Notes under the pieces: generated by a model
The model's input: only the letters and a program-made list of their open reading frames with translations
What the model was told of the DNA's origin: nothing
The model's database searches: none
Position numbers and translations under genes: made by a program
Shown: one piece after another, positions 1 through 8,575 of the stretch
Position numbering within the stretch: the first letter of the stretch is position 1
How the letters are laid out: every line of letters begins with the position of its first letter
Origin: Geobacter sp. UBA6151
Lineage (GTDB): Bacteria > Desulfobacterota > Desulfuromonadia > Geobacterales > Pseudopelobacteraceae
Assembly (NCBI GenBank): GCA_002423105.1
Contig: DIUT01000013.1
Location: 1-29,695, forward strand
Length of the DNA stretch: 29,695 nucleotides
Reading direction: 5' to 3'

Positions 1-2304
1 CTGGGACAGCAGGTCGCCGGATTGGGCCGCGTTCAGTTTGCCTTGCAGCGCCTCCACCTCCCGTTGCAGTTCCTTCTGACGCTCCACCAGCTTTTCCACC
101 CGGTCCAGCAGTCTGCTGCTGTCGGTTTTGAGCAGCTCGGCAACGGTGCGGCGTTCTTCCTCCATCTGCCGGACAAAGGCCAGGGCGTTAAAGCCGGTGG
201 CTCCTTCAATCCGGCGTACCCCGGCAGCGATGCCCCCCTCTGACAGTATCTTGAACAGGCTGATGTCGCCACTAGCCCGCACATGGGTACCGCCGCACAG
301 CTCAGAGCTGATCTCGCCAACCCGTACGACCCGCACGGTGCTGCCGTATTTCTCGTCAAAAAGTGCTGTGGCACCGCTGTCAACCGCCTCCTGCATCCCC
401 ATCTCGCGGATATTGAGTTCATCGTTTTCCATGATCCAGGAGTTCACCAGATTTTCCACCTGCTGCAATTCGGCGGTGCTTACGCCGGTAAAGTGGGTGA
501 AATCAAAGCGCAGGCGGCCCGGCTCCACCAGCGAGCCGGCCTGTTTGATATGCTCACCCAGCACCTGGCGCAAGGCTGCCTGCAAAAGGTGCGTGGCGGT
601 GTGGTTACGGGCTGTTGCCCGCCGCTTCTCAGTATGCACCGTCAGGTTGACCGCGTCACCGGTCTTGATGACTCCTTCTTTTACCAGGACGTGGTGTATC
701 ACCAGATCGGTGAAGGGGCGGGAGGTGGCCAGCACTTCCAGGTGGGCGCTGCCGCTGGAGACAGAGCCGGTATCACCGGCCTGCCCGCCGGACTCACCGT
801 AGAAGGGGGTGGTTGCACAGATCAGGTCTATCTGGTCTCCGGCTGTCGCTGACTGCACCTTGACACCGTCGCGCAGCAGCGCTGTAACCGGCGAAGAGGC
901 GGTCAGGCTGCCGTAACCGACAAAACTGCTGCGCAGTCCGCGGTTATGCAGCTCCTTGTAGACATCTGCAATACCGGCAGCGCCTGAGCCTTTCCAGTGT
1001 TCACGGCCCAGCTCCCGTTGACGCTCCATACAGGCCTCGAAACCGGGCTCATCCACACTGAACCCTTCGGATCGCACAATATCTTCGGTCAGATCCACCG
1101 GGAAACCAAAGGTGTCGTACAGCTTGAAGAGAGTTTCTCCGGGAATCACGCTCTTTCCGGCACTGCGCAGGGCGGCTACTTCCTCATTCACGATCGCCAG
1201 ACCACGGTCCAGTGTCTCATTAAAGCGTTCCTCTTCCGCCAGAACCACCTTGCGGATATAGGCTTCACGTTCAGCCAGTTCAGGGTAGGCATCCCCCATC
1301 ATCTCCCGTACTGCATCCACCATGCGGCAGAGCAACGGCTCGGCCACCCCCAGCATTTTGGCATGGCGGGCTGCCCGCCGCATGATCCGCCGCAGCACGT
1401 ATCCGCGTCCTTCGTTGCTGGGCAGCGCTCCATCACAGATCAGGAAGGTGACGGCCCGGCAGTGGTCGGCAATGACCCGCATCGAAACGCTGTCCTTCTC
1501 GTTTTCGCCGTATTTCTTGCCGCTGTGCCGCTCGATGTGGCGGATGATTCCCTGTAGCAGGTCAGTGTCGTAGTTGGATTGCACCCCCTGCATGACGGTG
1601 GTGATCCTCTCCAGCCCCATGCCGGTGTCCACGGCCGGTTTGGGCAGCGGATGCAGCACGCCGTCGGCGGTGCGGTTGAACTGCATGAAGACGTTGTTCC
1701 AGATTTCCATGTAACGGTCGCAGTCGCAGCCTACAGCGCAGTCCGATGAACCGCAGCCCACACCAGGGCCGTTGTCCCAAAAAATTTCGGTGCAGGGACC
1801 GCAGGGACCGGTGTCGCCCATGGACCAGAAGTTGTCTTTCTCGCCAAAGCGGTAGATCCGCTCCCGTGGAACCCCTTCCTGCTCATGCCAGATGTCGGCA
1901 GCCTCGTCGTCATCGGTAAAGACCGTGACATACAGCCGGTTTTTGTCCAGTCCCAGATCTTTGGTCAGGAATTCCCAGGCATAGGCGATCGCTTCCTTCT
2001 TGAAATAATCACCAAAGGAGAAGTTGCCCAGCATCTCAAAAAAGGTGTGATGCCGCGCTGTGCGTCCCACGTTCTCCAGATCATTGTGTTTGCCCCCGGC
2101 CCGTACGCATTTCTGGGAGCTGGCAGCCCGGTAATAACCACGGTCCTCCATACCCAGGAAACAGTCCTTGAACTGGTTCATCCCCGCGTTGGTAAACATC
2201 AGGGTCGGGTCATTGTGTGGAATCAGGCCGGAGCTGGCCACCACGATGTGGCCGCGCTCCTCGAAGTACTTCAGAAAACGTGCGCGAATCTCTTTACCGG
2301 TCAT
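1..2304 (-). CDS. alaS: Alanine--tRNA ligase, 3' end cut by window edge
   Basis: This enzyme attaches alanine to tRNA-Ala in the cytoplasm and hydrolyses mischarged tRNA in its editing domain. The 768 residues present are in frame up to base 1 without a stop. The N-terminal class II catalytic core is clear: FTNAGMNQFKD near residue 40, then AGGKHNDLENVG and HTFFEMLGNFSFGDYF. The editing domain is also present, with the zinc ligands HTATH and the CGGTH motif near residue 700. Family members have about 870 to 880 residues, so roughly 110 C-terminal residues (end of DHHA1/C-Ala) lie outside the window. The ATG at 2304 matches the usual start, MTGKEIR. It is the last visible gene of the long minus-strand block, 34 bases after the small secreted protein gene. 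It looks intact as far as seen. Confidence 0.97.
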   Translation of the reverse strand, partial: MTGKEIRARFLKYFEERGHIVVASSGLIPHNDPTLMFTNAGMNQFKDCFLGMEDRGYYRAASSQKCVRAGGKHNDLENVGRTARHHTFFEMLGNFSFGDYFKKEAIAYAWEFLTKDLGLDKNRLYVTVFTDDDEAADIWHEQEGVPRERIYRFGEKDNFWSMGDTGPCGPCTEIFWDNGPGVGCGSSDCAVGCDCDRYMEIWNNVFMQFNRTADGVLHPLPKPAVDTGMGLERITTVMQGVQSNYDTDLLQGIIRHIERHSGKKYGENEKDSVSMRVIADHCRAVTFLICDGALPSNEGRGYVLRRIMRRAARHAKMLGVAEPLLCRMVDAVREMMGDAYPELAEREAYIRKVVLAEEERFNETLDRGLAIVNEEVAALRSAGKSVIPGETLFKLYDTFGFPVDLTEDIVRSEGFSVDEPGFEACMERQRELGREHWKGSGAAGIADVYKELHNRGLRSSFVGYGSLTASSPVTALLRDGVKVQSATAGDQIDLICATTPFYGESGGQAGDTGSVSSGSAHLEVLATSRPFTDLVIHHVLVKEGVIKTGDAVNLTVHTEKRRATARNHTATHLLQAALRQVLGEHIKQAGSLVEPGRLRFDFTHFTGVSTAELQQVENLVNSWIMENDELNIREMGMQEAVDSGATALFDEKYGSTVRVVRVGEISSELCGGTHVRASGDISLFKILSEGGIAAGVRRIEGATGFNALAFVRQMEEERRTVAELLKTDSSRLLDRVEKLVERQKELQREVEALQGKLNAAQSGDLLSQ

Positions 2305-2338
2305 GTAGTTGTTCCTTGCTCAGTTCATTCAAAAACAG

Positions 2339-2635
2339 TTATTTTTTCTTGTCAGGCAACGGCAGTTCCGTTGGCACCCAGGTTTCAATATACCGTCCAT
2401 CTTCATCAATCTTGTTTATGTAACGTTTTACCATTCCGCTTGCGCTATCCAGCAGAAAAACCCCCTGATGGACATAGGTTTCCTTGCGCTTCAGGTCAAA
2501 GGTCGTATAGCTGCCCTGAAAAAGCTGATACCGTCCAACCTCTGCGGAAGCAGCGCCAGCCTTGCTGTTGGCATCAGCTGCAAGTGGCGCCATGAACAGC
2601 AGTCCCACAACTGCCAAACCGATCATTTTTTGCAT
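2339..2635 (-). CDS. Small secreted protein of unknown function
   Basis: This 98-residue protein belongs to no family I recognise. Residues 1-22 form a signal peptide (MQKM, a hydrophobic stretch, then an Ala-rich cleavage region near ADA), so it is probably periplasmic or exported. The mature part is about 75 residues, has no Cys, and ends in a basic tail PDKKK. It contains an alternating pattern (YQLFQGSYTTFDL, then ETYVHQGVFLLDS) that suggests a small beta-rich domain. The ATG is preceded by AGGAGT that overlaps the stop of the fibronectin-domain gene, and it begins only 9 bases after that stop. The two are therefore very likely translated from one message. It may be a partner of the upstream envelope proteins; this is inference from position only. 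Confidence 0.8.
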   Translation of the reverse strand: MQKMIGLAVVGLLFMAPLAADANSKAGAASAEVGRYQLFQGSYTTFDLKRKETYVHQGVFLLDSASGMVKRYINKIDEDGRYIETWVPTELPLPDKKK

Positions 2636-2644
2636 GACATACTC

Positions 2645-4876
2645 CTATTCAACCGCCACCACTGCTGACGGTTCGCTTTCCAGGCCATCGGCATCCTCGG
2701 CGGTCACGTACAGTTCAAGTTTGCCGGGCTCGGCGACCTTCCACGCGTTCGTTTCAACCGTGGCCAGCTTTTGACCGCCAAAAAAACTCTTTTTGTAGAT
2801 ATGGTAGTGTTTCACATCGGCCTGTGATGATTGTACCCAGGCTATCTGCCGGGTTGCGCGATCCTTAAGCGTTACCCCTTCAACCGCTTTGGGGAGCAGC
2901 TTGGTTGTAGCTGTGACCGTCTCCGACAGCAGACTTTCCAGATTGTCCTTGTCAATTGCCTGCAACTGGTAAGTGTAAGCTAGGCCATCTTTCAGTTCAG
3001 AGTCAACAAAGGCGGTCTCTCCGGTTTTCATTAATTGGCGGAATTCGCCATCATCACGTTTACGGTAGACCACATATTCGGCAATATCCGCTTCAGGATT
3101 TTTAGTCCAGCGCAGCGTCACTTTGCGGGGTTCTCCCGAAGCTGCGCTCAGCCCCTGAGGAGTGGCGGGAACCGCTTTGGTGACGGCATCGGCGCGGGAA
3201 CTCAACTGGCTGACAGCCCCCCCGGCATTCACCGCTGAAACAGCATAGGAGTAAGCTGTTTTGTCATGCAACGGCTTTTCGTCATCACGAAACCAGGTTT
3301 GCTGGGCTTTAAGCTCTGCAATCTTAATCAGTTTTTCCTGCCCCTTTTCGCCACGATAAATCTGGTAGGCGGTCAACTCATCATCAGGTGTCGCTGTTGA
3401 TTCCCACTTGATTGATACCCTGCGCGGCTCACCGCTGGTTGCTGTGACTCTCACCGGAGCTGGCGGCAGATCGCGGGTAGTTGCGGAGATTGACGCCGAT
3501 GCGCCACCGCTGCCTGATTCCTTGCTGAGCGCGATGATCCGGTACCAGTAGGTGGTCTTATCAGTAAGCCCGCTATCAAGGTATGTCGTCTGTTCCCGTC
3601 CGTTGATCATTGCTACTTCGCGATATGGTCCCTCGTTGGTGTCGGCCCGTTCCAGGCGATAGCCGCTTACCTGCTCAAACGGATGTAGCTGCCAGCTGAG
3701 CGGGACCCGCCGGACCTTGGCGCTGGTTGCGGTAAGGCCGTCGGTAGCTGCGGGAGCGGTTACTGAGAGCTGAACTGACAGTTCACTTTCCGCTCCTGCC
3801 TGGTTGAAGGCGGTCATGGCATAGAAGTAAGCGGCCCCGTCCTTCAACCCCTGATCACGGAACTGGGGAGGGTCGTCCCCCGCTTTGGCGACGGGCGAAA
3901 GCTCCTTTTCATCAACAGTGCGCCGGTAGATGCGCACCCCTTTGGGGGCTGTCCGTTCATCACCGACGCTAAACGGGCGTTGCCGCCAGGAGAGAACGGC
4001 ACCTCCCAGGATTGGCTCCACATTCATAAAGATCGGTACTGCCGGAGCAATGGTAGTAGCGCCGCGTACTACCGCAGTCGGTGCGCTGGAGCCGCCCCCC
4101 TGTCCGACGCACGCTATCCGATAGTAATAGCTCTCATTCAGGCGCAGGTTTTCATCGTTATAGGCCGTCTCAGTCACTGTGCTGACGGTGCTGAACGGCC
4201 CTTCCGCAGTTACTGAACGCATGACCAGATAGCCTGCTACCTGTGCCTGATTCTGATGTTTCCAGCGCAGCCGGATAGCATTGGTTGAGCCGATCGCTTC
4301 CAGGTTTACCGGCGGTTGCAGCGGACCAGTCGCAACTGCGGTAGTCGGTGTTGTTGCGCTGCCCTGTTGTGCAGCATTCCTGATTCTCCGGGCAAGCTCC
4401 CGCAGCACACGGGTCGCATCCGCTTCGACCATGCGGGTTTGTTCGGTAAAAAGGATATTCTGGCTGCGCAATCCCAGGAGCCGCAGATCAATCAGCATCC
4501 CTTGCGGCTGGCTGGTGACGTTGCCGGCCACAAGAAAATCCAGTCCCAGTCTGCTGCCCATACGTTGCATCTGTTCCGGGGTCAGCGAGTCGGAGCGGAC
4601 CCCTTCCAGCGCCATCATCGATTCCAGCCGTTTGCGTTCGAATATCTCGAACTGTCCGGTGTTGTCCAGTTCGTTCAGCAATACCGTGGTCAGATATTCA
4701 GTAAAGGCCATGGCTTCAATATTTCTGGCAACAAACGGTACTGCCCCCAGCTTGGCTTTCAGGCGGTGTTCAGCAGCAGCACCCCAGGAAACGGTTGCAA
4801 ACAGCAACACGGCGATCACCAGGGGTGTGCGAACTATCCGGATAGCTTTTTTGTTCGTGGATTCTAGCCAGCCCAT
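2645..4876 (-). CDS. Secreted protein with CsgG/LpoB-like N-terminal domain and six fibronectin type III domains
   Basis: The product has 743 residues. A signal peptide or anchor (hydrophobic PLVIAVLLFATVSW, then AAAE) ends near residue 36. Residues about 40-165 resemble the CsgG/FlgO/LpoB-type fold: LGAVPFV, then helices, FEIFERKRL, and LGLDFLVAGNV near residue 115. Six fibronectin III modules follow at about 185-272, 277-373, 376-467, 471-566, 569-658 and 663-743, each with the W...Y.VYR core and a closing AY.Y.V.A strand. Such modules usually bind proteins or polysaccharide. An upstream TTG could add five residues, but ATG at 4876 has GGAGG eight bases before it and is preferred. The gene starts 24 bases after the CsgG-like lipoprotein gene and is followed 9 bases later by the small secreted gene, so they look like one envelope unit. 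Its actual role is unknown. Confidence 0.85.
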   Translation of the reverse strand: MGWLESTNKKAIRIVRTPLVIAVLLFATVSWGAAAEHRLKAKLGAVPFVARNIEAMAFTEYLTTVLLNELDNTGQFEIFERKRLESMMALEGVRSDSLTPEQMQRMGSRLGLDFLVAGNVTSQPQGMLIDLRLLGLRSQNILFTEQTRMVEADATRVLRELARRIRNAAQQGSATTPTTAVATGPLQPPVNLEAIGSTNAIRLRWKHQNQAQVAGYLVMRSVTAEGPFSTVSTVTETAYNDENLRLNESYYYRIACVGQGGGSSAPTAVVRGATTIAPAVPIFMNVEPILGGAVLSWRQRPFSVGDERTAPKGVRIYRRTVDEKELSPVAKAGDDPPQFRDQGLKDGAAYFYAMTAFNQAGAESELSVQLSVTAPAATDGLTATSAKVRRVPLSWQLHPFEQVSGYRLERADTNEGPYREVAMINGREQTTYLDSGLTDKTTYWYRIIALSKESGSGGASASISATTRDLPPAPVRVTATSGEPRRVSIKWESTATPDDELTAYQIYRGEKGQEKLIKIAELKAQQTWFRDDEKPLHDKTAYSYAVSAVNAGGAVSQLSSRADAVTKAVPATPQGLSAASGEPRKVTLRWTKNPEADIAEYVVYRKRDDGEFRQLMKTGETAFVDSELKDGLAYTYQLQAIDKDNLESLLSETVTATTKLLPKAVEGVTLKDRATRQIAWVQSSQADVKHYHIYKKSFFGGQKLATVETNAWKVAEPGKLELYVTAEDADGLESEPSAVVAVE

Positions 4877-4900
4877 GACGGCACCCTCCAATGGCAGCGT

Positions 4901-6880
4901 TTACCTGCCGTCAGCCAGTTGCAGCTGGCGGTCGATCTCGCGGCGGGCCTGCTCGGTTACCTGGCTGGCAACGTTTTTCACCTCTTCGGATATGATGGCG
5001 TCAATGTAGCGCTCAACTGCGGATTCAGGCTGGCCTTTCTTGCCGAGAAGTTCTGCGGCGTTCAGATAGGCGGCCTGCAGGTTCTGGAAACGGGAGAGCA
5101 CCAGGTGTCCCAACTCGGCAATCCCTTCTTCCACGGCCTTTTCCAGAAGTTCCGCGTCAGGTGGCAGTTGCAGCGGATCAAAGGTGATGTTGGCAAATTC
5201 GACCCCTTCGGAGAAGTTGTCCTGAGCCTCCTTGCGGCTCTTGATGGTCTTGGTGATCACCACCTCGCCGGATTCAACATCAATCACCCTGAAGGAAAGG
5301 GCAACGTTCGCCGTCTTCTTGTGCGTGCCCACCTTGTAGCGGACCGTTTCGCGGATATCCTCCTCAATCAGGGAGGGGGGGGCCATGGCCAGCTCCCGCT
5401 CGTTGGGTGAAGGGTTGCGTTGCAGCCAGCTCTGGTAGGCCGGGTTGGACACTTTCTTTTTGGCCACGGAAACGTTGACCATCTTGGAGCTTTCTTCGGC
5501 GCTCTTTTCTACATTGTATTGCAAGACGCTGCCAAAAATGAAAATATCGGTTCCCTTGAGTTTGCCGGTCTTCTTGGCTGACTCAATGTCGTACAGCCCG
5601 GCCTGACCGAACTCGATTTCCTTGATAATGGCACCCAGTACGTCGCGGGCAAGTATCTTGACATCACTGCTGGCATTTTTGGTCATATAGGAAAGCAGGC
5701 TGTCGGTGACCAATTTACCTGCATCAATGCTGTTGGTGGGCGGTGAAAAATCCATCACCGCGATTTTCTTAACCACCCGCTGCCGCAACCGGTCTTTTAG
5801 TGCCTGCAGGCGCTGGGATAACGACCGGTCAATGCCGCCCAGTTTTATGGCCAGCTCCTGCCACTGCAAGGCGTTACCCAGCAGGCCGGCCGCTTCATAT
5901 TCATGGGATTTTGCCGTCATTTCAGAGACCAGTTGTTGTCTCACATCAGCCGCATTGCCCTCGTTGAGAAAATCCTTGGAAAATTCAACGCCAGCCATCA
6001 TTGAAAGGTAGGCGTTGTACAACTGCTTGCGGTTCAGTTGTACGGTTGCCTGTTGCAGTACCCGCGCAGCTCCCTGGCTGCGCAGATTAGTCATTTTCTG
6101 GGAAAGCTCGGCATTCGGTCCCAGAGCCTGGGCCTTACGGAGCAGACCAAGCGCTTCACGCCATTTCTGCTGTGCGGCCCGCTGCTCTGCCTTGGCAAAC
6201 CAGGCTGCCGCCGTATTCTTGCTTTTTGTGTCCGCCAACAGCACCACAAGCTGCTGATTGTCCGGCTGAATGGCCAGAGCCTGCTGGATGGCAACGGTCA
6301 TGCCGTCAAGATCATCCAGCGTCCGCAGCCGCTCCACCTCTTTCAGGTAGTAGGCCATGGCGGCGCTTTCGGTTTGGGGCAGTTTGATGGCCAGGTCCAG
6401 ATACTGGGGATAGAACTGGCGCAGTTCCCGCAGTTTGTTGATGGCGGTGGGCCAGTCTTTGGCCTCCGCAGCCTTGCCCGATTCCCGGTAGAGAAATTCG
6501 GCCCGCTTCAAAAGTGTGTCGGACTGGCTTTTTACCGATGCGGCCAAAGCCCGGGCATCGCTGTTGCTTGGGTCTGCTTTAAGCGCCTTGTCCAGATCCA
6601 ACTGTGCCGCCCGCAACTGTTCAACCGTCAGCGAACCGCTTGCAAGGCGTTTGCGGCTCTGTTCGGTGAATCTGCTGGCAGCGGCCTTGCGTGCAGAGGT
6701 CAAGGCGATCCTGTATTCCTGGTTGTCCTGTTCCTTGGTTATGGCATCTTCGTACAGGGTGATCGCTTCGTCCATCCGCCCCTGACGTTCCAGTTGACGT
6801 CCCAGTTCAAAGCTCTCTTTACCCGGCGTATTACAGCCAGCCAGAACGACCATTGCAACGCTCAAAAGGATTCGCTTCAT
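4901..6880 (-). CDS. CsgG/FlgO-like lipoprotein with N-terminal TPR region
   Basis: This 659-residue protein carries a lipoprotein signal peptide with lipobox LAGC (Cys16) and so should be anchored in the outer membrane. Residues about 20-350 are helical TPR-like repeats, for example DEAITLYEDAI and DWPTAINKLRELRQFYP. Residues about 370-600 resemble the CsgG/FlgO domain: KKIAVMDFSPP, KILARDVLGAIIKEIEFGQ, LKGTDIFIFGSV and ALSFRVIDVESGEVV. The C-terminus is helical with one more TPR-like unit. CsgG forms the curli export pore and FlgO is part of a Vibrio flagellar outer-membrane ring, but no curli or flagellar genes are in view. The ATG overlaps the TGA of the FlgT-like gene by four bases, with GGGGGGAG upstream, so the two are translationally coupled. 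Export or scaffolding at the outer membrane is inference. Confidence 0.85.
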   Translation of the reverse strand: MKRILLSVAMVVLAGCNTPGKESFELGRQLERQGRMDEAITLYEDAITKEQDNQEYRIALTSARKAAASRFTEQSRKRLASGSLTVEQLRAAQLDLDKALKADPSNSDARALAASVKSQSDTLLKRAEFLYRESGKAAEAKDWPTAINKLRELRQFYPQYLDLAIKLPQTESAAMAYYLKEVERLRTLDDLDGMTVAIQQALAIQPDNQQLVVLLADTKSKNTAAAWFAKAEQRAAQQKWREALGLLRKAQALGPNAELSQKMTNLRSQGAARVLQQATVQLNRKQLYNAYLSMMAGVEFSKDFLNEGNAADVRQQLVSEMTAKSHEYEAAGLLGNALQWQELAIKLGGIDRSLSQRLQALKDRLRQRVVKKIAVMDFSPPTNSIDAGKLVTDSLLSYMTKNASSDVKILARDVLGAIIKEIEFGQAGLYDIESAKKTGKLKGTDIFIFGSVLQYNVEKSAEESSKMVNVSVAKKKVSNPAYQSWLQRNPSPNERELAMAPPSLIEEDIRETVRYKVGTHKKTANVALSFRVIDVESGEVVITKTIKSRKEAQDNFSEGVEFANITFDPLQLPPDAELLEKAVEEGIAELGHLVLSRFQNLQAAYLNAAELLGKKGQPESAVERYIDAIISEEVKNVASQVTEQARREIDRQLQLADGR

Positions 6881-8073
6881 GGTTTTCTCCCCCCTTTTTT
6901 ACCCTGCCCACTCCAGCTTGACTGGATGTTCCCTGCTGAAAATCCTGATATCTTCAGCCGACTTCCCCCCAAGTTGAGTGTTGCCAGCTCATCGATGATA
7001 GCCCGGGTACTGCCGGTCACTTCCAGGTCCAACCGCAACTGGTGGTCACGGTAACCGCGTTCGTGCACCTCTTCCACCTGTCCCATCTGTTCCTTAAGGC
7101 TATCCTTTATACGCTGCACTTCCCCGAAGGGCAGTCCGGCAACGCTCAAGCGCAGGGTGCGCAGGCCGGTCAGTCTTTTGTTCCAGGCCGCCACCATCTG
7201 ACGGTTCAGGTTATCACTCAGTTCTGCGGTCGCTTTCTGGAAAGCTTCGGTCCCCGCTGCCGATGGATTGACGTTCAGTGCCTGCTGTGTAGACGTGACC
7301 GTTGCCAGCAGTTCTCCGGTGCCCGCGTCAACGGCGCGGCAGGTGACTGCGGCCTGGACCGGACGGAGGCTGGTACCGCCCACTGCTGCTCCATGCCTGG
7401 CCGTTGCCTGGCCGATGATCACCACCTCAGCTCCACCAGCTGCGGCTGCCCGCACCAGCGCATCGGTCTGGTCACCATGGCTCTTTGCTGCTTCACGCTC
7501 CCCGGCCAACATGGCCTGGCGGTCAACCAGGGCGTAACCTTTTTTCCTGAAATTACCGAGCAGACCGGTCTCAACGACGCCACCGGGCGTTGCGGGGCCG
7601 TCGCCGTTCTGTTCCATGATCACTACGGCAACGCGCGGCTTGCCCAGTTTACGGATCAAAAGACCGACATCGTCCAGTTCCTTTTCCAGGCGATAGCGGG
7701 AGACAGCGGCCTGCACCGTCACCCGGTAGGCGTCGCTTTCAGCCCGTTCGCCGGTAATGCGGTAGGTCTTGATGAAGCCGCGGCTTTTGGAAAATATCTT
7801 GTCGTTTAATAGCTCCGAGTCTTTAACAACGGTTCTGGATTCCACTGCTACGCCGACCACCTGTTCCACAGCGCGGCGAAAGGCGTTCTGCAACGCCGCT
7901 TCACGGGCCAGATCCTTGCGCCCGCCCGTAATGGCCGCATATCCTTCCGCTTCAACCACGGAAGACGGCTGTTCCGCCGCCATGGCTGCCATGGAAACCA
8001 GACATACCGCGATCATCAGCAGTGCGCCGGTCAGGCGCTGCAGTACTCCGGGTGCTTTGAAGCTACCAGTCAT
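6877..8073 (-). CDS. FlgT-like periplasmic protein
   Basis: This is a 398-residue exported protein. A signal peptide ends near AMAAEQ (about residue 33). The next 80 residues match the FlgT N-terminal domain pattern: VVEAEGYAAITGG, then AREAALQNAFRRAVEQVVG, DSELLNDKIFSKSRGFIKTY and YRVTVQAAVS. The middle begins RVAVVIMEQNG and ends in a domain with a SLKEQMGQVEEV helix and LDLEVTGST strand. Vibrio FlgT helps build a periplasmic ring around the flagellar rod, but related proteins occur in non-flagellar loci, and no flagellar gene is seen here. The ATG at 8073 has a strong GGAGGAG and yields a proper signal peptide; a longer reading to 8193 would lie inside recX and is rejected. The start overlaps the recX stop by 11 bases. 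Confidence 0.82.
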   Translation of the reverse strand: MTGSFKAPGVLQRLTGALLMIAVCLVSMAAMAAEQPSSVVEAEGYAAITGGRKDLAREAALQNAFRRAVEQVVGVAVESRTVVKDSELLNDKIFSKSRGFIKTYRITGERAESDAYRVTVQAAVSRYRLEKELDDVGLLIRKLGKPRVAVVIMEQNGDGPATPGGVVETGLLGNFRKKGYALVDRQAMLAGEREAAKSHGDQTDALVRAAAAGGAEVVIIGQATARHGAAVGGTSLRPVQAAVTCRAVDAGTGELLATVTSTQQALNVNPSAAGTEAFQKATAELSDNLNRQMVAAWNKRLTGLRTLRLSVAGLPFGEVQRIKDSLKEQMGQVEEVHERGYRDHQLRLDLEVTGSTRAIIDELATLNLGGSRLKISGFSAGNIQSSWSGQGKKGGRKP

Positions 8074-8575
8074 GGTACTCCTCCTCTCCCCTGTGCCGCA
8101 GAACCGAGCGGATGACCGTTGCCGTAAATCCCCGCCGTTGCATGAACGCGGCCACCCGCCGCCGTTCCCGCTCACCGGCGGTCGCCGGGTCAAATGCCGG
8201 ATAGCGTCGTGCCGTTATACGCCGGGCCAGCGTGGTTTCATCCTCTTCGCTGCCCGTTTCTCCGGGCAGTTCGTCCAGCAGTTCCACCGGCAGTCCCCGC
8301 CGCCGCAATTCCTGCCGCAGACGATAGCCCACATACCGCCCACTGCCACGGGCCGACTCAATGAAGCGCTGGGCATAACGCCGGTCATCCAGAAAACGTT
8401 CCTGCTGCAAACGTTCAATTGCCAGCACGATATCAGCTTCGTCACAGCCGCGCAGCCGCAGTTTTCCGGTCATGGCCGCCACGGTATAATCGCGGCCTGT
8501 CAGCAGACGCAAGGCCTGTTGGTAGGCGTTGACCGTCCCGTCAGTAACGGTCGATTTCGATTTTATTCCCCTCAT
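8063..8575 (-). CDS. recX: Regulatory protein RecX
   Basis: RecX binds RecA filaments and limits their activity. The product is 170 residues, typical for the family, and consists of three-helix repeats: residues 10-60 with AYQQALRLLTGRDYTVAAMTG, then a core with ERLQQERFLDDRRYAQRFIES and GYRLRQELRRRGLP, and a C-terminal module FMQRRGFTATVIRSVL. I chose ATG at 8575 because GAGG lies about six bases before it and the RecX fold begins there. This places the start 35 bases inside pilT, an unusually long overlap. It lies two genes downstream of recA on the same strand, consistent with joint expression. The end overlaps the FlgT-like gene by 11 bases. Confidence 0.9.
   Translation of the reverse strand: MRGIKSKSTVTDGTVNAYQQALRLLTGRDYTVAAMTGKLRLRGCDEADIVLAIERLQQERFLDDRRYAQRFIESARGSGRYVGYRLRQELRRRGLPVELLDELPGETGSEEDETTLARRITARRYPAFDPATAGERERRRVAAFMQRRGFTATVIRSVLRHRGEEEYHDW

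Noticed and set aside
1..2304. alaS as a truncated pseudogene
   Set aside because: The frame is intact to the window edge; the missing C-terminus is due to the window boundary.
2645..4876. Possible DNA tandem repeats in the fibronectin-domain gene
   Set aside because: The six modules are repeated only at protein fold level; the DNA copies are diverged.
6038..7054. Long plus-strand open frame of 338 codons
   Set aside because: It is antisense to the CsgG-like and FlgT-like genes, spans their junction, and its translation shows no domain or ribosome site.
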